A DNA stretch of 64,000 nt, taken from Spirosoma rhododendri (GTDB taxonomy: Bacteria; Bacteroidota; Bacteroidia; Cytophagales; Spirosomataceae). Position numbers and translations under genes: made by a program. Where the stretch lies: the NCBI RefSeq assembly GCF_012849055.1, contig NZ_CP051677.1:5099001-5163000 (forward strand). The letters are read 5' to 3'. The notes under the pieces were generated by a model. The model saw only the letters and a program-made list of their open reading frames with translations. It was not told the origin of the DNA and made no database searches. Positions 28,957 through 39,508 of the stretch are shown in pieces. Positions within the stretch are counted from its first letter, which is position 1, and the number at the start of each line of letters is the position of its first letter.

Positions 28957-29424
28957 TTACGGCACAATGTGTCCCGGTGGTGCATCAGCCATAGCTTCCG
29001 ACCAGCGGCTCCAGATTTTGCCGTCAAGCCCACGGCTGAAGCCTGGTTCATACCAGATCGATAGACCGCCACGAGTGCTTCGGCTGCGATAGAGGCCGTA
29101 TTCGACCCATGTATCGTTGTATTTCGTTACCCGGCACAGGTCGTTTCGATACACCCGCCAGATGACATTCGTACTATCGGAAAAACCCCACACACTTTTT
29201 TTGAGCACCAACGCCCGTTTGCTGTGCGCGTACCGCACGATGAGGTACTTACTGAGTTCGCCACGGGGTTCGATCAGCACGATAGGATCGGCGTTATCGG
29301 ACGGAACAGAGGGCACAGCTCTCCGAAAAAGATCCTGACTCTGGTAAAATAGCCGCCATTGCGCCCGCGCAGACGGCACCGCCCATGCCCAGGCCAACCC
29401 GATGAGCAACAGCAACGCTTTCAT
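28957..29424 (-). CDS. hypothetical exported protein
   Basis: I do not recognise the family. The 155-residue product has a clear signal peptide (ALLLLIGLAWAWAVPSARAQ at residues 3-22) and a mature part rich in Arg, Trp, Tyr and Ser without Cys pairs or membrane helices apart from a single Cys. It is convergent with the GH28 gene, stop to stop in 23 bases, and divergent from the DUF2723 gene. Confidence 0.6.
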   Translation of the reverse strand: MKALLLLIGLAWAWAVPSARAQWRLFYQSQDLFRRAVPSVPSDNADPIVLIEPRGELSKYLIVRYAHSKRALVLKKSVWGFSDSTNVIWRVYRNDLCRVTKYNDTWVEYGLYRSRSTRGGLSIWYEPGFSRGLDGKIWSRWSEAMADAPPGHIVP

Positions 29425-29547
29425 GCTGAAACAGAATAGAATACGCGGGCTAAGGTATGTATTTCGGTCATTACGTGTAACGCCCGGCGGGTTGCAACCT
29501 TAACAAACTTTAACAGCCTGACCCAACCCGGTCGGGCTGTCTTTTTG

Positions 29548-29555
29548 TATTTTTG
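29548..29555 (+). promoter_or_regulatory. TAnnTTTG promoter element of the DUF2723 gene
   Basis: TATTTTTG is an exact -7 match, 32 bases before the ATG at 29587. A GC-rich hairpin (about 29513-29538, AGCCTGACCC and GGTCGGGCT) followed by CTTTTTG overlaps the expected -33 region. Confidence 0.5.
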
Positions 29556-29586
29556 AGGCTACTTACACAAAAGCACCGTCACCTCT

Positions 29587-32535
29587 ATGCAATCATTTAA
29601 ACGCCTGAACACCCTCACCGGCTGGTTCACGTTTGTCGTCGCGCTCATTACGTTTGCGATGACCGTCGAACGAACTGCCAGCTTCTGGGACTGTGGTGAA
29701 TTCATTGCGTGTGCCTTCAAGCTCCAGGTTCCTCACCCGCCCGGTGCGCCGTTCTTCCTGCTTACGGGGCGGCTCTTTTCGATGCTCTCGCTGGGCGACC
29801 TGACCAACGTGGCCTACTGGATCAACATGGTGTCGGTAATGGCCAGTGCCGCCACGATCCTGTTCTTGTGCTGGACGATCACGATGCTGGCGCAGAAGCT
29901 GCTGGGCAAACCCGAAAGCGAATACACCACCGCCGATACGCTGCTGGTGCTTGGTTCGGGAGCCGTCGGCGCGCTGGCCTATACCTTCTCCGACACGTTC
30001 TGGTACTCGGCCGTTGAAGCCGAAGTGTACGGCACGTCGTCGTTTTTTACGGCTATCGTCGTGTGGGCTGCTTTCCGCTGGGAGCGCGTTGAAGACCCGG
30101 CTGCGGCCAACCGCTGGCTGATTTTCATTGCCTACCTGACGGGCCTGTCGATCGGTGTTCACTTGCTGAACCTCGTTACGCTGCCCGCGCTGGCCCTGAT
30201 CTACTACTTCAAGAAAACGGCTAAGCCAACGTTCTGGGGCGGTACAGCGGCCTTTGCGGTTGGGATGGTCGTGCTGGGTATTATCAACTCGGGTATCATT
30301 CCGGGTCTGCCGGGCATGGCCTTCTTCGTCGAGCGGTTCTTCGTCAACACGCTGGGCCTGCCGTTCAACTCGGGTACCATCGCCTTCACCGTCATTTTCA
30401 TCGGTGCGGTCGTGTACGGCATCATCTGGTCGGCACGGCAAAAGCGGGTCATGCTCAACACCTCACTGCTGGCACTGGCGTTCGTCCTGATCGGTTATGC
30501 ATCGTACATGCAGGTGCTGGTCCGGGCCGATTTCAACCCGCCGATCAACGAAAACGACCCCAGCGACGCGCTGAACTTCCTGTCGTACCTGCGTCGGGAG
30601 CAGTACGGTAGCCGGTCGCTGCTCTACGGCCCGGTCTTCACGTCGCGGCCCATCGACAGCAAGAAAGGCGCACCTGTCTGGAAAAAAGAAGGCAGTAAGT
30701 ACGTGATCTTCGACTACCAGCCGGAGTACGTCTACGCCCCCGGCGACGAGATGCTGTTTCCCCGCGTCTACAGTTCGCAGCAGAATCACCCACAATTATA
30801 TCGACAGATGCTCGGCTTAGCCGAAGGGCAGAAACCGACGATGGGCGATAACATCAAGTTCCTGTTCGACTACCAGTTGGGCCACATGTGGTGGCGGTAC
30901 CTGATGTGGAACTTCACCGGCCGCGAGAGCGACGAAGAAGGCGCAGGCTATCTGCTCCCCTGGTCGAGCAACGCCGGTGCCCCCGACCTGCTGGTGGCGA
31001 ATAAAGCCCGCGACAACTTCTATATGCTGCCGTTTTTGCTGGGCCTGTTCGGTATCGTGTTCCAGTACTTCCGCCGTCGGCGCGATTTCCTGATCGTGTT
31101 GCTGCTGTTCGTCTTCACCGGTATCGCATTGCAGGTATTCCTGAACTCGCCCCCATCGGAGCCCCGCGAACGTGATTACATCTACGTCGGCTCGTTCTAC
31201 TTCTTCGCGATCTGGCTGGGTCTGGGCGTGATGGGTATTGCCGAAGGACTGCGGCAGTACGTCAAAGCCGATGTGATGCGCAACGGGCTGGTGGCCGGGC
31301 TATGTCTGCTGGTGCCGCTGATGATGGGTGCCAAAAGCTGGGACAACCACGACCGCAACAAACGGTATCAGTCGGTTGACTTCGCAAAGAACCTGCTCAA
31401 TTCCTGCGCCCCCAACGCGATTCTGTTTACCGGTGGCGACAACGATACATTCCCGCTCTGGTACGTGCAGGAGGTCGAAGGCTTCCGGCGCGACGTGCGG
31501 GTGTGTAACCTGAGCCTGCTCGGTACGGAGTGGTACATTCAGCAGATGAAGCGCAAGACCTACGAGTCTGACGCGCTGCCAATCTCGCTGACGTTCGACA
31601 ACTTCAACAAAGGCAAAAACGACGTCATTCCGTTCTACGAAGTGCCGGGCGTGAAAAACGGCATCGACCTGAAACAGTACATCAGTCTGGTTCAGACCAA
31701 TAGTCCAGCCATTCAGGTACCGCTATCGACCGGCGACATGACCAGCGTATTGCCTTCGTCGGTGCTGTTCCTGCCCATCGATAAGTCGGCTGTCGAGAAA
31801 GCCAATTTTGTGCCGGGCCTGCTCAAACCGATGATCGGCGACACGCTGCAATGGACCATCGGCAAGAAGGACCTCTACAAGCCGGATCTGATTATGCTCG
31901 ACATGATCGCGACGAACAATTGGAAGCGGCCGATTTACTTTTCGAGCACGCTGGCCAACGATAACTACCTGAACCTGAAAGACCACATGCAGCTGGAAGG
32001 CTATGCCTACCGCCTGATGCCGGTCGGGGTGCCGGGCGCGTCGGATGGCTACGTCAATTCCGATATCATGTATACCAACATGATGAAGAAATCGTACTTC
32101 CGTGAGTTCGACAACCCGAACGTGTACTACGACGAAACGTACCGCACGCCTATCGTATCGGCCCGGATCGCGTTCTTCCGACTCGCCGATCAGTTACTAC
32201 GCGAGGGCAAGAGAGACAAGGCGTTGGAAGTGATCAACTATTCGCTAAAAACGATCCCCGACAAGAGCATCCCGTACGACCAGATTTCGTCGAACTACGT
32301 ACGGTTCCTGTTTGAACTGGGCGAGCCAAAGCGGGCACTGGAAATTGCTGATACCATGGCGATGCGGGCCGATCAGGCGCTGACCTACGACAAGAGCGGC
32401 CATCAGTTCGGCAGCCCGAATTCGGACCTGTACACGCTGCAAACGATTATCGAAGCCTGTAAGGAAGCCAAGCAAACGGCAGCCGCCAGCAAATACGAAG
32501 CCATCTTCCAGAAGCACATCAACGCCTTCGGCTGA
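29587..32535 (+). CDS. DUF2723 protein (glycosyltransferase family 117 type)
   Basis: A 982-residue protein. The first half is an integral membrane domain with about twelve hydrophobic segments and the family start TASFWDCGEFIACAFKLQVPHPPGAPFFLL (residues 29-58), where the acidic residue resembles that of PMT-type glycosyltransferases. The second half is a soluble region with a SCAPNAILFTGGDNDTFPLWYVQE stretch (residues 607-630) and helical repeats at the C-terminus. Family members are presumed to transfer sugars from lipid carriers outside the inner membrane in protein glycosylation of Bacteroidota; the substrate here is unknown. It stands alone with its own promoter. Confidence 0.88.
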   Translation: MQSFKRLNTLTGWFTFVVALITFAMTVERTASFWDCGEFIACAFKLQVPHPPGAPFFLLTGRLFSMLSLGDLTNVAYWINMVSVMASAATILFLCWTITMLAQKLLGKPESEYTTADTLLVLGSGAVGALAYTFSDTFWYSAVEAEVYGTSSFFTAIVVWAAFRWERVEDPAAANRWLIFIAYLTGLSIGVHLLNLVTLPALALIYYFKKTAKPTFWGGTAAFAVGMVVLGIINSGIIPGLPGMAFFVERFFVNTLGLPFNSGTIAFTVIFIGAVVYGIIWSARQKRVMLNTSLLALAFVLIGYASYMQVLVRADFNPPINENDPSDALNFLSYLRREQYGSRSLLYGPVFTSRPIDSKKGAPVWKKEGSKYVIFDYQPEYVYAPGDEMLFPRVYSSQQNHPQLYRQMLGLAEGQKPTMGDNIKFLFDYQLGHMWWRYLMWNFTGRESDEEGAGYLLPWSSNAGAPDLLVANKARDNFYMLPFLLGLFGIVFQYFRRRRDFLIVLLLFVFTGIALQVFLNSPPSEPRERDYIYVGSFYFFAIWLGLGVMGIAEGLRQYVKADVMRNGLVAGLCLLVPLMMGAKSWDNHDRNKRYQSVDFAKNLLNSCAPNAILFTGGDNDTFPLWYVQEVEGFRRDVRVCNLSLLGTEWYIQQMKRKTYESDALPISLTFDNFNKGKNDVIPFYEVPGVKNGIDLKQYISLVQTNSPAIQVPLSTGDMTSVLPSSVLFLPIDKSAVEKANFVPGLLKPMIGDTLQWTIGKKDLYKPDLIMLDMIATNNWKRPIYFSSTLANDNYLNLKDHMQLEGYAYRLMPVGVPGASDGYVNSDIMYTNMMKKSYFREFDNPNVYYDETYRTPIVSARIAFFRLADQLLREGKRDKALEVINYSLKTIPDKSIPYDQISSNYVRFLFELGEPKRALEIADTMAMRADQALTYDKSGHQFGSPNSDLYTLQTIIEACKEAKQTAAASKYEAIFQKHINAFG

Positions 32536-32546
32536 TCGAGTTTCTA

Positions 32547-32595
32547 CCAAACGCCAAACGCCCGGATCACCTCGATCCGGGCGTTTGGCGTTTGG
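32547..32595. terminator. perfect inverted repeat after the DUF2723 gene
   Basis: Arms 32547-32568 and 32574-32595 are perfectly complementary over 22 bases with a five-base loop. It lies 12 bases past the stop, so it probably ends or stabilises the transcript, although there is no T run. Confidence 0.6.
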
Positions 32596-32654
32596 CACCG
32601 GGCATACACATTGGTACCGTTTGACTCAACATTGTTGCCGATAAAAAGTAATTC

Positions 32655-32746
32655 AACACAGAGGCACAGAGAACACGGAGTTTTAATTAGCTGATAGTCA
32701 ACAGATTGTTGCCAATATATCTCTGCGTTTTCTGTGACTCTGTGTT
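32655..32746. repeat. AACACAGAGGCACAGAG-type inverted repeat
   Basis: Arms 32655-32680 and 32721-32746 are complementary at 22 of 26 positions. The word AACACAGAG(G/T)CACAGA is a dispersed intergenic repeat known from many bacterial genomes. Together with the hairpin at 32547 it fills the 270-base gap before the photolyase gene. Confidence 0.65.
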
Positions 32747-32805
32747 AAACTATTTTTACGCCGACGCTTAAATCCATTTGCCCCAACAACCGGTTTACCT
32801 AATCT

Positions 32806-34533
32806 ATGGAAAACCGCCCCGGTCTGGACATTCTCTGGTTCAAACGCGATCTACGGCTCCGCGACCACGCGCCCCTACAGGCCGCTATTACCGCCGGTCG
32901 GGGTACGCCGACGCGCCCGTTGCTGCTGATGTACTGTTTCGAGCCGTCGCTCATTGCCGATCCTAACTACGACACGCGTCACTGGCGTTTCGTGCTCGAA
33001 TCGCTGACCGATCTGAATCAGCAGTTGGCCCAGCTTCCGCCCGTCGCCGAGTCAGCGCAGACCAACTCTGTTGAACTGGTGCATGAGTGGCTACCCTTCG
33101 AGTTCGACGACGAGCCAACTCCTGCCCCACCCACCGGGTCGCCAGTCATCTGGATCTTTCACCGAGAGGTCATCGACGTACTTGCGGCATTGCAGAGCCA
33201 GTTTACCATTCACACGCTGTACTCCCACGAGGAAACAGGCATTCGCCTAACCTACGAACGGGATAAAGCCGTAACCCGGTTTTGCCAGCAGCAGGGTATC
33301 GACTGGCAGGAATTTCAGAGCAACGGCGTGATACGAGGCCTGAAAAACCGCGACACCTGGACCGCTGACTGGCAACAGACTATGCTGGCTCCGCAGCAGC
33401 ACCCCGACCTCGCGCTCTGGTACCCCGCCCCCATCGACACGGCCAGGCACGACGCCGAACGGGGTCCCGACTTACCCGCCGATTGGCAGCGACCGCACCC
33501 GCTGTTTCAGCCGGGCGGAGAGCGCAATGGGCATCGCTACCTGGTTAGTTTTCTGAACGAACGCATCGCGCTGTACGCCCAGTCCATTTCCAAACCGCTC
33601 GAAAGCCGCCGGGGTTGTAGTCGTTTGTCGCCCTACATAGCCTGGGGGTGCCTGAGCATCCGGCAGGCGTATCAGGCCCAGCGTGAAGCGGCCCGGTATC
33701 CAACGTTACCCGGTATTGGTCGGCAGTTGATCGCGTTTGCGTCGCGGCTGCGCTGGCACTGCCACTTCATTCAGAAATTTGAGAATGAAGACCGGATGGA
33801 GTTTGCCAACGTCAACCGCGCGTTCGACGCCATCGAGAAGCAGGTCAACGTCGATCACTACCGAGCCTGGCGGGATGGGCAGACGGGTTACCCACTCGTC
33901 GATGCGTGCATGCGCTGCTTACGGGCGACAGGCTACATCAACTTTCGGATGCGGGCCATGCTGACTTCGTTTCTGACCCACCACCTGCTTCAGCACTGGC
34001 AGGAGGGCGGCTGGCACCTCGCCCAACTCTACACCGACTTTGAACCGGGCATTCACTACGCGCAGATCCAGATGCAGTCGGGTATGACGGGCACCAACAC
34101 CGTTCGGATTTATAATCCCGTCAAGCAATCGCAGGAACACGATCCGGCGGGGGTGTTTATCCGGCAGTGGGTGCCCGAACTGGCCAACTGCCCGCTGGCG
34201 TACATCCATGAACCGTGGACGATGCCACCCCTGGAGCAAACGATGGCTCATTTTCACGTGGGTATCGATTACCCCGCTCCTATTATCGACACGGTGCAGA
34301 CGGCCCGGCAAGCACGACAGCAATTACATCAGCCCCGGAAAACGGAAGCGGGTAAAGCCGAGAAGGAGCGTATCCTCAACAAGCACACGTTACCCGCATC
34401 GCGTCACACCAAACCGGCGAAACCGAAAAGTAGCAAAGCATCGAAACCGGCGGTTGGGCAGAAAGCTCGTCGGAAACAGCCTGACCTTGTCAGTCCAACT
34501 ACGGACCCGGTTCCTGAACCCAGCAAACTGTAA
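32806..34533 (+). CDS. cryptochrome/deoxyribodipyrimidine photolyase family protein
   Basis: A 575-residue flavoprotein. Residues about 7-210 are the Rossmann antenna domain ([20 protein letters not shown]), and about 280-490 the FAD-binding helical domain, with [51 protein letters not shown] and the late WMAGTNT-like [16 protein letters not shown]. Family members repair UV dimers with blue light or act as photoreceptors; the exact subclass is not certain, DASH-like or CryB-like being alternatives. A tail of some 75 residues after residue 500 is rich in Lys, Arg, Pro and Ser and is absent from ordinary bacterial photolyases of about 470-510 residues. Confidence 0.88.
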   Translation: MENRPGLDILWFKRDLRLRDHAPLQAAITAGRGTPTRPLLLMYCFEPSLIADPNYDTRHWRFVLESLTDLNQQLAQLPPVAESAQTNSVELVHEWLPFEFDDEPTPAPPTGSPVIWIFHREVIDVLAALQSQFTIHTLYSHEETGIRLTYERDKAVTRFCQQQGIDWQEFQSNGVIRGLKNRDTWTADWQQTMLAPQQHPDLALWYPAPIDTARHDAERGPDLPADWQRPHPLFQPGGERNGHRYLVSFLNERIALYAQSISKPLESRRGCSRLSPYIAWGCLSIRQAYQAQREAARYPTLPGIGRQLIAFASRLRWHCHFIQKFENEDRMEFANVNRAFDAIEKQVNVDHYRAWRDGQTGYPLVDACMRCLRATGYINFRMRAMLTSFLTHHLLQHWQEGGWHLAQLYTDFEPGIHYAQIQMQSGMTGTNTVRIYNPVKQSQEHDPAGVFIRQWVPELANCPLAYIHEPWTMPPLEQTMAHFHVGIDYPAPIIDTVQTARQARQQLHQPRKTEAGKAEKERILNKHTLPASRHTKPAKPKSSKASKPAVGQKARRKQPDLVSPTTDPVPEPSKL

Positions 34534-34581
34534 ACCGTATACCGGAAACAGGGGTTAATCAGACAGCAAGCAACTACTGTT

Positions 34582-35556
34582 ATGGAATTCGTACGATTTG
34601 GAAATACGGGGATGACCGTGTCGAAACTGTGTCTGGGGTGCATGACCTACGGCAAGCCGACCGACCGCTGGCCCTGGGCGCTGGACGAAGAGACCAGCCG
34701 TCCTTTCTTCAGGAAAGCCCTCGATCTGGGCATCAATTTTTTCGACACCGCCGACATCTACGCCAACGGTGCCAGCGAAGAAGTAACTGGCCGCGCCCTC
34801 CGCGACTTTACCAACCGCGACGAAATCGTGCTGGCCACTAAAGTATTCAATCCGATGGGTCCCGGCCCAAACGACAAAGGTCTGTCGCGCAAACACATTA
34901 TGAGCGCCATCGATGCCAGCCTGAAACGGCTCGGTACCGATTACGTCGACCTGTACCAGATTCACCGTTGGGACGACAATACGCCTATCGAGGAAACGAT
35001 GGAAGCCCTGCACGACATCGTGAAAGCAGGCAAAGCACGGTATATCGGCGCATCGTCGATGGCAGCGTGGCAGTTTGCTAAAGCGCAGTACACCGCCGAC
35101 CTCCACGGCTGGACGCGCTTCGTGTCGATGCAGCCGCAGTACAATCTGGTGTATCGGGAGGAGGAGCGCGAGATGCTACCGTTTTGTGAAGACCAGAAAA
35201 TCGCCGTCATTCCGTGGTCGCCCCTGGCGCGGGGCCTGCTGACGGGTAAGCGCACCAAAGAGCGAAACGAAACCAAACGGGCTGAGACCGACGCCTTTGG
35301 CAAATCGCTCTACACTGACGCCGATTTTGCTATTGCCGACCGCGTTACGCAACTGGCCGAAGCGCGTGGCATTCCGGCGTCACAGGTGGCCCTCGCCTGG
35401 ATGCTGCAAAAACCAGTTATCACCGCCCCTATCATTGGAGCCAGCAAACCCGGCCACCTCGAAGATGCCGTCAATGCGCTCTCAGTGAAGCTTTCCGACG
35501 ATGAGGTTAAGCAGTTGGAAGAGTTGTACAGACCGCGCGCGGTAGCGGGGATTTAA
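34582..35556 (+). CDS. aldo/keto reductase, YajO-like
   Basis: A 324-residue TIM-barrel NADPH oxidoreductase. The catalytic tetrad is present: Asp and Tyr in FFDTADIYANG, Lys in VLATKVFN and His in DLYQIHRWDDNTP. The segments KLCLGCMTYGKP, YIGASSMAAWQFA and VIPWSPLARGLLTG resemble Escherichia coli YajO-type members. The natural substrate is unknown. It is on the plus strand 48 bases after the photolyase gene and ends shortly before an inverted repeat. Confidence 0.9.
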   Translation: MEFVRFGNTGMTVSKLCLGCMTYGKPTDRWPWALDEETSRPFFRKALDLGINFFDTADIYANGASEEVTGRALRDFTNRDEIVLATKVFNPMGPGPNDKGLSRKHIMSAIDASLKRLGTDYVDLYQIHRWDDNTPIEETMEALHDIVKAGKARYIGASSMAAWQFAKAQYTADLHGWTRFVSMQPQYNLVYREEEREMLPFCEDQKIAVIPWSPLARGLLTGKRTKERNETKRAETDAFGKSLYTDADFAIADRVTQLAEARGIPASQVALAWMLQKPVITAPIIGASKPGHLEDAVNALSVKLSDDEVKQLEELYRPRAVAGI

Positions 35557-35572
35557 CGACAGCTTTCTGAGC

Positions 35573-35664
35573 TTTTTGTTATCCCGACGTCAGGAGGGAT
35601 CTTCGCTGAAAGCAAAAAAATCACCTGTTAGCGAAGATCCCTCCTGACGTCGGGATGACAAAAA
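35573..35664. repeat. ATCCCGACGTCAGGAGGGATC-type inverted repeat, copy 1
   Basis: Arms of 35 bases, 35573-35607 and 35630-35664, are complementary except one position. It lies 16 bases past the aldo/keto reductase stop and ends in an A tract (T tract on the other strand), so it can serve as a terminator for both converging genes. A second, damaged copy is at 39303-39409. Confidence 0.75.
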
Positions 35665-35685
35665 ATACAGATAAAAATCCCCCCG

Positions 35686-36582
35686 CTAGTTCAGCATCCG
35701 GTATTCATTCGGCGAGTGGCCGACATGCTGTTTGAACAACCGGCTAAAGTGTTGCGGGTACTTGAAACCCAGTTCGTAAGCAATCTCGCTGACGGTTTTG
35801 TGCCGGTCGAAAATTCGCTCTTTGGCAACGCCGATCAGCTTCGCCTGAATGTAATCGTGCGCGGATTGGCCCGTTTCTTTCTTCACCAGATCGCCAAAAT
35901 AATTGGCCGACAGATTCAATTGCTCGGCACAATACCCGACCGAAGGCAGGCCGACCGTTTGCGGGGCTTCTGACTGAAAATAGTGCGTCAGCAGCGTTTC
36001 GAGACGGGCCAGAACCCCCTGATGCACGTGGTCGCGGGTGATGAACTGCCGGTCGTAGAAGCGCATGCAGTAGTCCAGAAACAGTTCGATGTTGGCCACA
36101 ATCAGCTTCTTGCTGTGCTTGTCGATGGCGTGTTGAAGCTCGTAGTCGATTTTGGCGAAACAGTCGAGTACAATCTGCCGCTCCCGTTCCGACAAATGCA
36201 GGGCTTCGTTCGATTGATAGCCGAAAAACGAATAGTCGTGGATGGTCGATGATAGCGAGGTACCCAGCAGCAAATCCGGGTGAAACACGAGCGCGTAGCC
36301 CTTAGGCTGGTACATCTCGCCGTTGCTGTTGATGCCTACGACCTGTCCCGGTGCCATAAACACCAGCGTTCCCTCCTGATAGTCGTAGGTGTCCCGGCCA
36401 TACACCAGATCTCCGCATTTTACGTCTTTCAGAAAGATGGTGTACAGGCCGACATACATCCGCGAACCCTGCCGGGGATCGGCCTTCGACAGGTCGACGA
36501 CGCTCACCAATGGGTGGCGTGTCTCGTTGTTGTTGAACGCATTGTACTGCCCCACCGACTCAAACCGAACCATCGTTTCCAT
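35686..36582 (-). CDS. AraC family transcriptional regulator
   Basis: A 298-residue regulator. The N-terminal half is a cupin-like sensor region; the C-terminal 100 residues carry the two helix-turn-helix motifs, with SANYFGDLVKKETGQSAHDYI and HKTVSEIAYELGFKYPQHFSRLFKQHVGHSPNEYR (residues about 260-294). It is divergent from the aldo/keto reductase operon starting at 36771. In Bacteroidota such pairs usually mean that the regulator activates the divergent reductase; a palindrome at 36725-36745 in the shared spacer is a candidate site. Confidence 0.9.
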   Translation of the reverse strand: METMVRFESVGQYNAFNNNETRHPLVSVVDLSKADPRQGSRMYVGLYTIFLKDVKCGDLVYGRDTYDYQEGTLVFMAPGQVVGINSNGEMYQPKGYALVFHPDLLLGTSLSSTIHDYSFFGYQSNEALHLSERERQIVLDCFAKIDYELQHAIDKHSKKLIVANIELFLDYCMRFYDRQFITRDHVHQGVLARLETLLTHYFQSEAPQTVGLPSVGYCAEQLNLSANYFGDLVKKETGQSAHDYIQAKLIGVAKERIFDRHKTVSEIAYELGFKYPQHFSRLFKQHVGHSPNEYRMLN

Positions 36583-36710
36583 ACCTGTTTCTGACTGATC
36601 TACAACGAAGATAACGGCTACTCATCGGCTTTGACGGCCTACCCGGCCAAATCAGTAATAGTGGTAGATAGTTCAGTAATCTGTATACGATTAACCCGAC
36701 AAATCCGGCT

Positions 36711-36745
36711 GACCTTTGTACTGTGTCAACCCGGTCTGGGTTAAC
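36711..36745 (+). promoter_or_regulatory. promoter-like element and palindrome before the reductase operon
   Basis: GACCTTTGTA at 36711-36720 resembles the -7 element (TAnnTTTG with G for T) and recurs exactly before the DoxX gene at 63749. About seven bases on, where transcription should begin, lies GTCAACCC-N5-GGGTTAAC at 36725-36745, a palindrome with one mismatch that could bind the divergent regulator. Confidence 0.4.
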
Positions 36746-36758
36746 GACAACGTACTAA

Positions 36759-37754
<996 letters not shown>

Positions 37755-37767
37755 AGTAGAAACCACC

Positions 37768-38229
37768 ATGAAGCACTTGTTTTTCACTTCGTTGCTGGCC
37801 GTCGCTCTGGCCGTCCTATCGACGCAGGCGATGGCGCAGGAGACGACTATCTTCCCAAAAGGCGAAGAGGCAAAGACCGCCCACCAAGTCGGTCAAATCT
37901 GGCTCAACGAGTTAAGCGCGGCCGACAGCACGTTTACCTATTCCGTTGCGATGGCGACGTTCGCGCCCGACGCCCGGCTGCACTGGCACGCGCATCCGGG
38001 CGGGCAGATTCTGCTCTTTACCGACGGCGTGGGCTACTACCAGGAGCGCGGCAAACCCCGGCAAACCGTCCGCAAGGGCGAGGTTATCAAATGCCAGCCG
38101 GGCGTGGAGCACTGGCACGGAGCTACGCCCACAACTGGCGTTACCTACATTGCAACGACGCCCACGCAGAAAGGCAAAACCATCTGGTTTAAGCAGGTGA
38201 CAGATGCTGAGTACGCAGGCCAGAAATAG
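37768..38229 (+). CDS. exported cupin domain protein
   Basis: A 153-residue protein with a signal peptide (MKHLFFTSLLAVALAVLSTQAMAQ would be the exported leader). The cupin core is visible: RLHWHAHPGGQILLFTDG for motif 1 with two His, and PGVEHWHGATPT for motif 2 with further His, so metal binding is likely. Similar proteins occur beside aldo/keto reductases and are annotated as (R)-mandelonitrile lyase-like cupins. It starts 13 bases after the reductase stop. Confidence 0.85.
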   Translation: MKHLFFTSLLAVALAVLSTQAMAQETTIFPKGEEAKTAHQVGQIWLNELSAADSTFTYSVAMATFAPDARLHWHAHPGGQILLFTDGVGYYQERGKPRQTVRKGEVIKCQPGVEHWHGATPTTGVTYIATTPTQKGKTIWFKQVTDAEYAGQK

Positions 38230-38258
38230 CCAATTAACCCACACAAACGTATCCTGCC

Positions 38259-38687
38259 ATGAACCGAATCAACATAGTCAGTCTGCTCCCCGCCTTTCTT
38301 CTGTTCCTGCTCATGACCGTAGGTTTTCAAACCGCGTCGGCGCAACAGCCGGGCATGATGGTGCGGCTGTCGGAGATCGAAATCGCCCCGGCTGATCTGG
38401 AGCAGTACAAAGCGATTCTGGCCGAAGAGTCGGCGGCATCCGTCAAACTGGAGCCGGGCGTCGTGGCGATCTACCCGATGTATCAGAACGAAAACCCCAC
38501 GTCGATACGGATTCTGGAAATCTACGCCAATCGGGCCGCGTATGAGTCTCATATCAAATCGCCCCACTTCCAGAAATACAAAACCACGACGCTGCCGATG
38601 GTGAAGTCGCTGAAACTGATCGACATGACCGCGCTAGACCCGGCCACGATGCCTTTGCTGTTCAGGAAACTAAACGACACAAAATGA
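38259..38687 (+). CDS. exported antibiotic biosynthesis monooxygenase (ABM) domain protein
   Basis: A 142-residue protein with a signal peptide (residues about 8-28, ending SASAQ-like TASAQ). The mature part is one ABM dimeric ferredoxin-like domain: [48 protein letters not shown] and [14 protein letters not shown]. Such proteins act as quinol monooxygenases or simply bind small aromatic compounds. Its stop overlaps the start of the acetyltransferase by four bases, which shows translational coupling. Confidence 0.82.
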   Translation: MNRINIVSLLPAFLLFLLMTVGFQTASAQQPGMMVRLSEIEIAPADLEQYKAILAEESAASVKLEPGVVAIYPMYQNENPTSIRILEIYANRAAYESHIKSPHFQKYKTTTLPMVKSLKLIDMTALDPATMPLLFRKLNDTK

Positions 38688-39253
38688 CCCCTCGCCCCGG
38701 TAACATTCTCGAACGCCTTGCCGCCGGAGAACCGCTCCGCAAAGACGACCCCGAATACGCCCAATTTAGTGAAATCGTAGCCCGCACCATCCGGCTCTGT
38801 GTTGCGATGAACGCCACAGTTACGGAAGTCGATGAGATGCGGCATCGGTTGAGCGAGATAACGGGGCAGGCAATCGACCCGTCGACGGCTATCTTCCCGC
38901 CGTTCCACACCAACTTCGGACGGTTTATTCGATTGGGTAAAAACGTCTTCATCAACCACGCGTGTTCATTTTTAGACATAGGCGGTATTACGATTGAAGA
39001 CGACGTGCAGATTGGTCCGCGTGTCAACCTGACATCGGAGAACCACCCCCTCGATCCAGCAGACCGCAAAACGCTGCTTCTCCAGCCCATTGTGATTAAG
39101 CGAAACGCCTGGATTGGTGCCGGGGCTACCATTCTGCCGGGCGTAACGGTGGGCGAAAACGCCATCGTAGCCGCCGGTGCTGTCGTTAGCCGCGACGTAC
39201 CGCCCAACACGGTCGTAGCAGGCGTTCCGGCGAAGGTTGTCAAGACGCTTTGA
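38684..39253 (+). CDS. hexapeptide-repeat sugar O-acetyltransferase (LacA/maltose acetyltransferase type)
   Basis: A 189-residue protein. The C-terminal two thirds are a left-handed beta-helix: [36 protein letters not shown], the catalytic-His segment TSENHPLD, and [33 protein letters not shown]. It transfers acetyl from acetyl-CoA to a sugar or similar hydroxyl. The start overlaps the preceding stop (ATGA), so it is the last gene of the reductase operon. Confidence 0.88.
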   Translation: MTPRPGNILERLAAGEPLRKDDPEYAQFSEIVARTIRLCVAMNATVTEVDEMRHRLSEITGQAIDPSTAIFPPFHTNFGRFIRLGKNVFINHACSFLDIGGITIEDDVQIGPRVNLTSENHPLDPADRKTLLLQPIVIKRNAWIGAGATILPGVTVGENAIVAAGAVVSRDVPPNTVVAGVPAKVVKTL

Positions 39254-39302
39254 GATAGACCTATAGTTAAATACTTGATTAACAAATAGTTATTGTAGAC
39301 CA

Positions 39303-39409
39303 TTTGTCATCCCGACGCCAGGAGGGATCCGCTCCGGCGGCCCGGTTCGCTAGGAGCGAAAAAACTGCCTATTAGCGAAGATCCCTCCTAACGTCGGGAT
39401 GACAGAAAA
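39303..39409. repeat. ATCCCGACGTCAGGAGGGATC-type inverted repeat, copy 2
   Basis: The outer arms TTTGTCATCCCGACG... at 39303 and ...CGTCGGGATGACAGAAA ending near 39409 match copy 1 at 35573-35664, but the centre carries about 20 unrelated GC-rich bases. It fills most of the 255-base gap before the molybdenum oxidoreductase genes. Confidence 0.7.
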
Positions 39410-39508
39410 ATAGTGGCCCTGCACGTTTATAGAGTAATTAGTCAATGACAATTTGCCGACACAGCGGGTTATAATGTGTAACTTGGATGTATCAACTCAA
39501 CACAAGAA

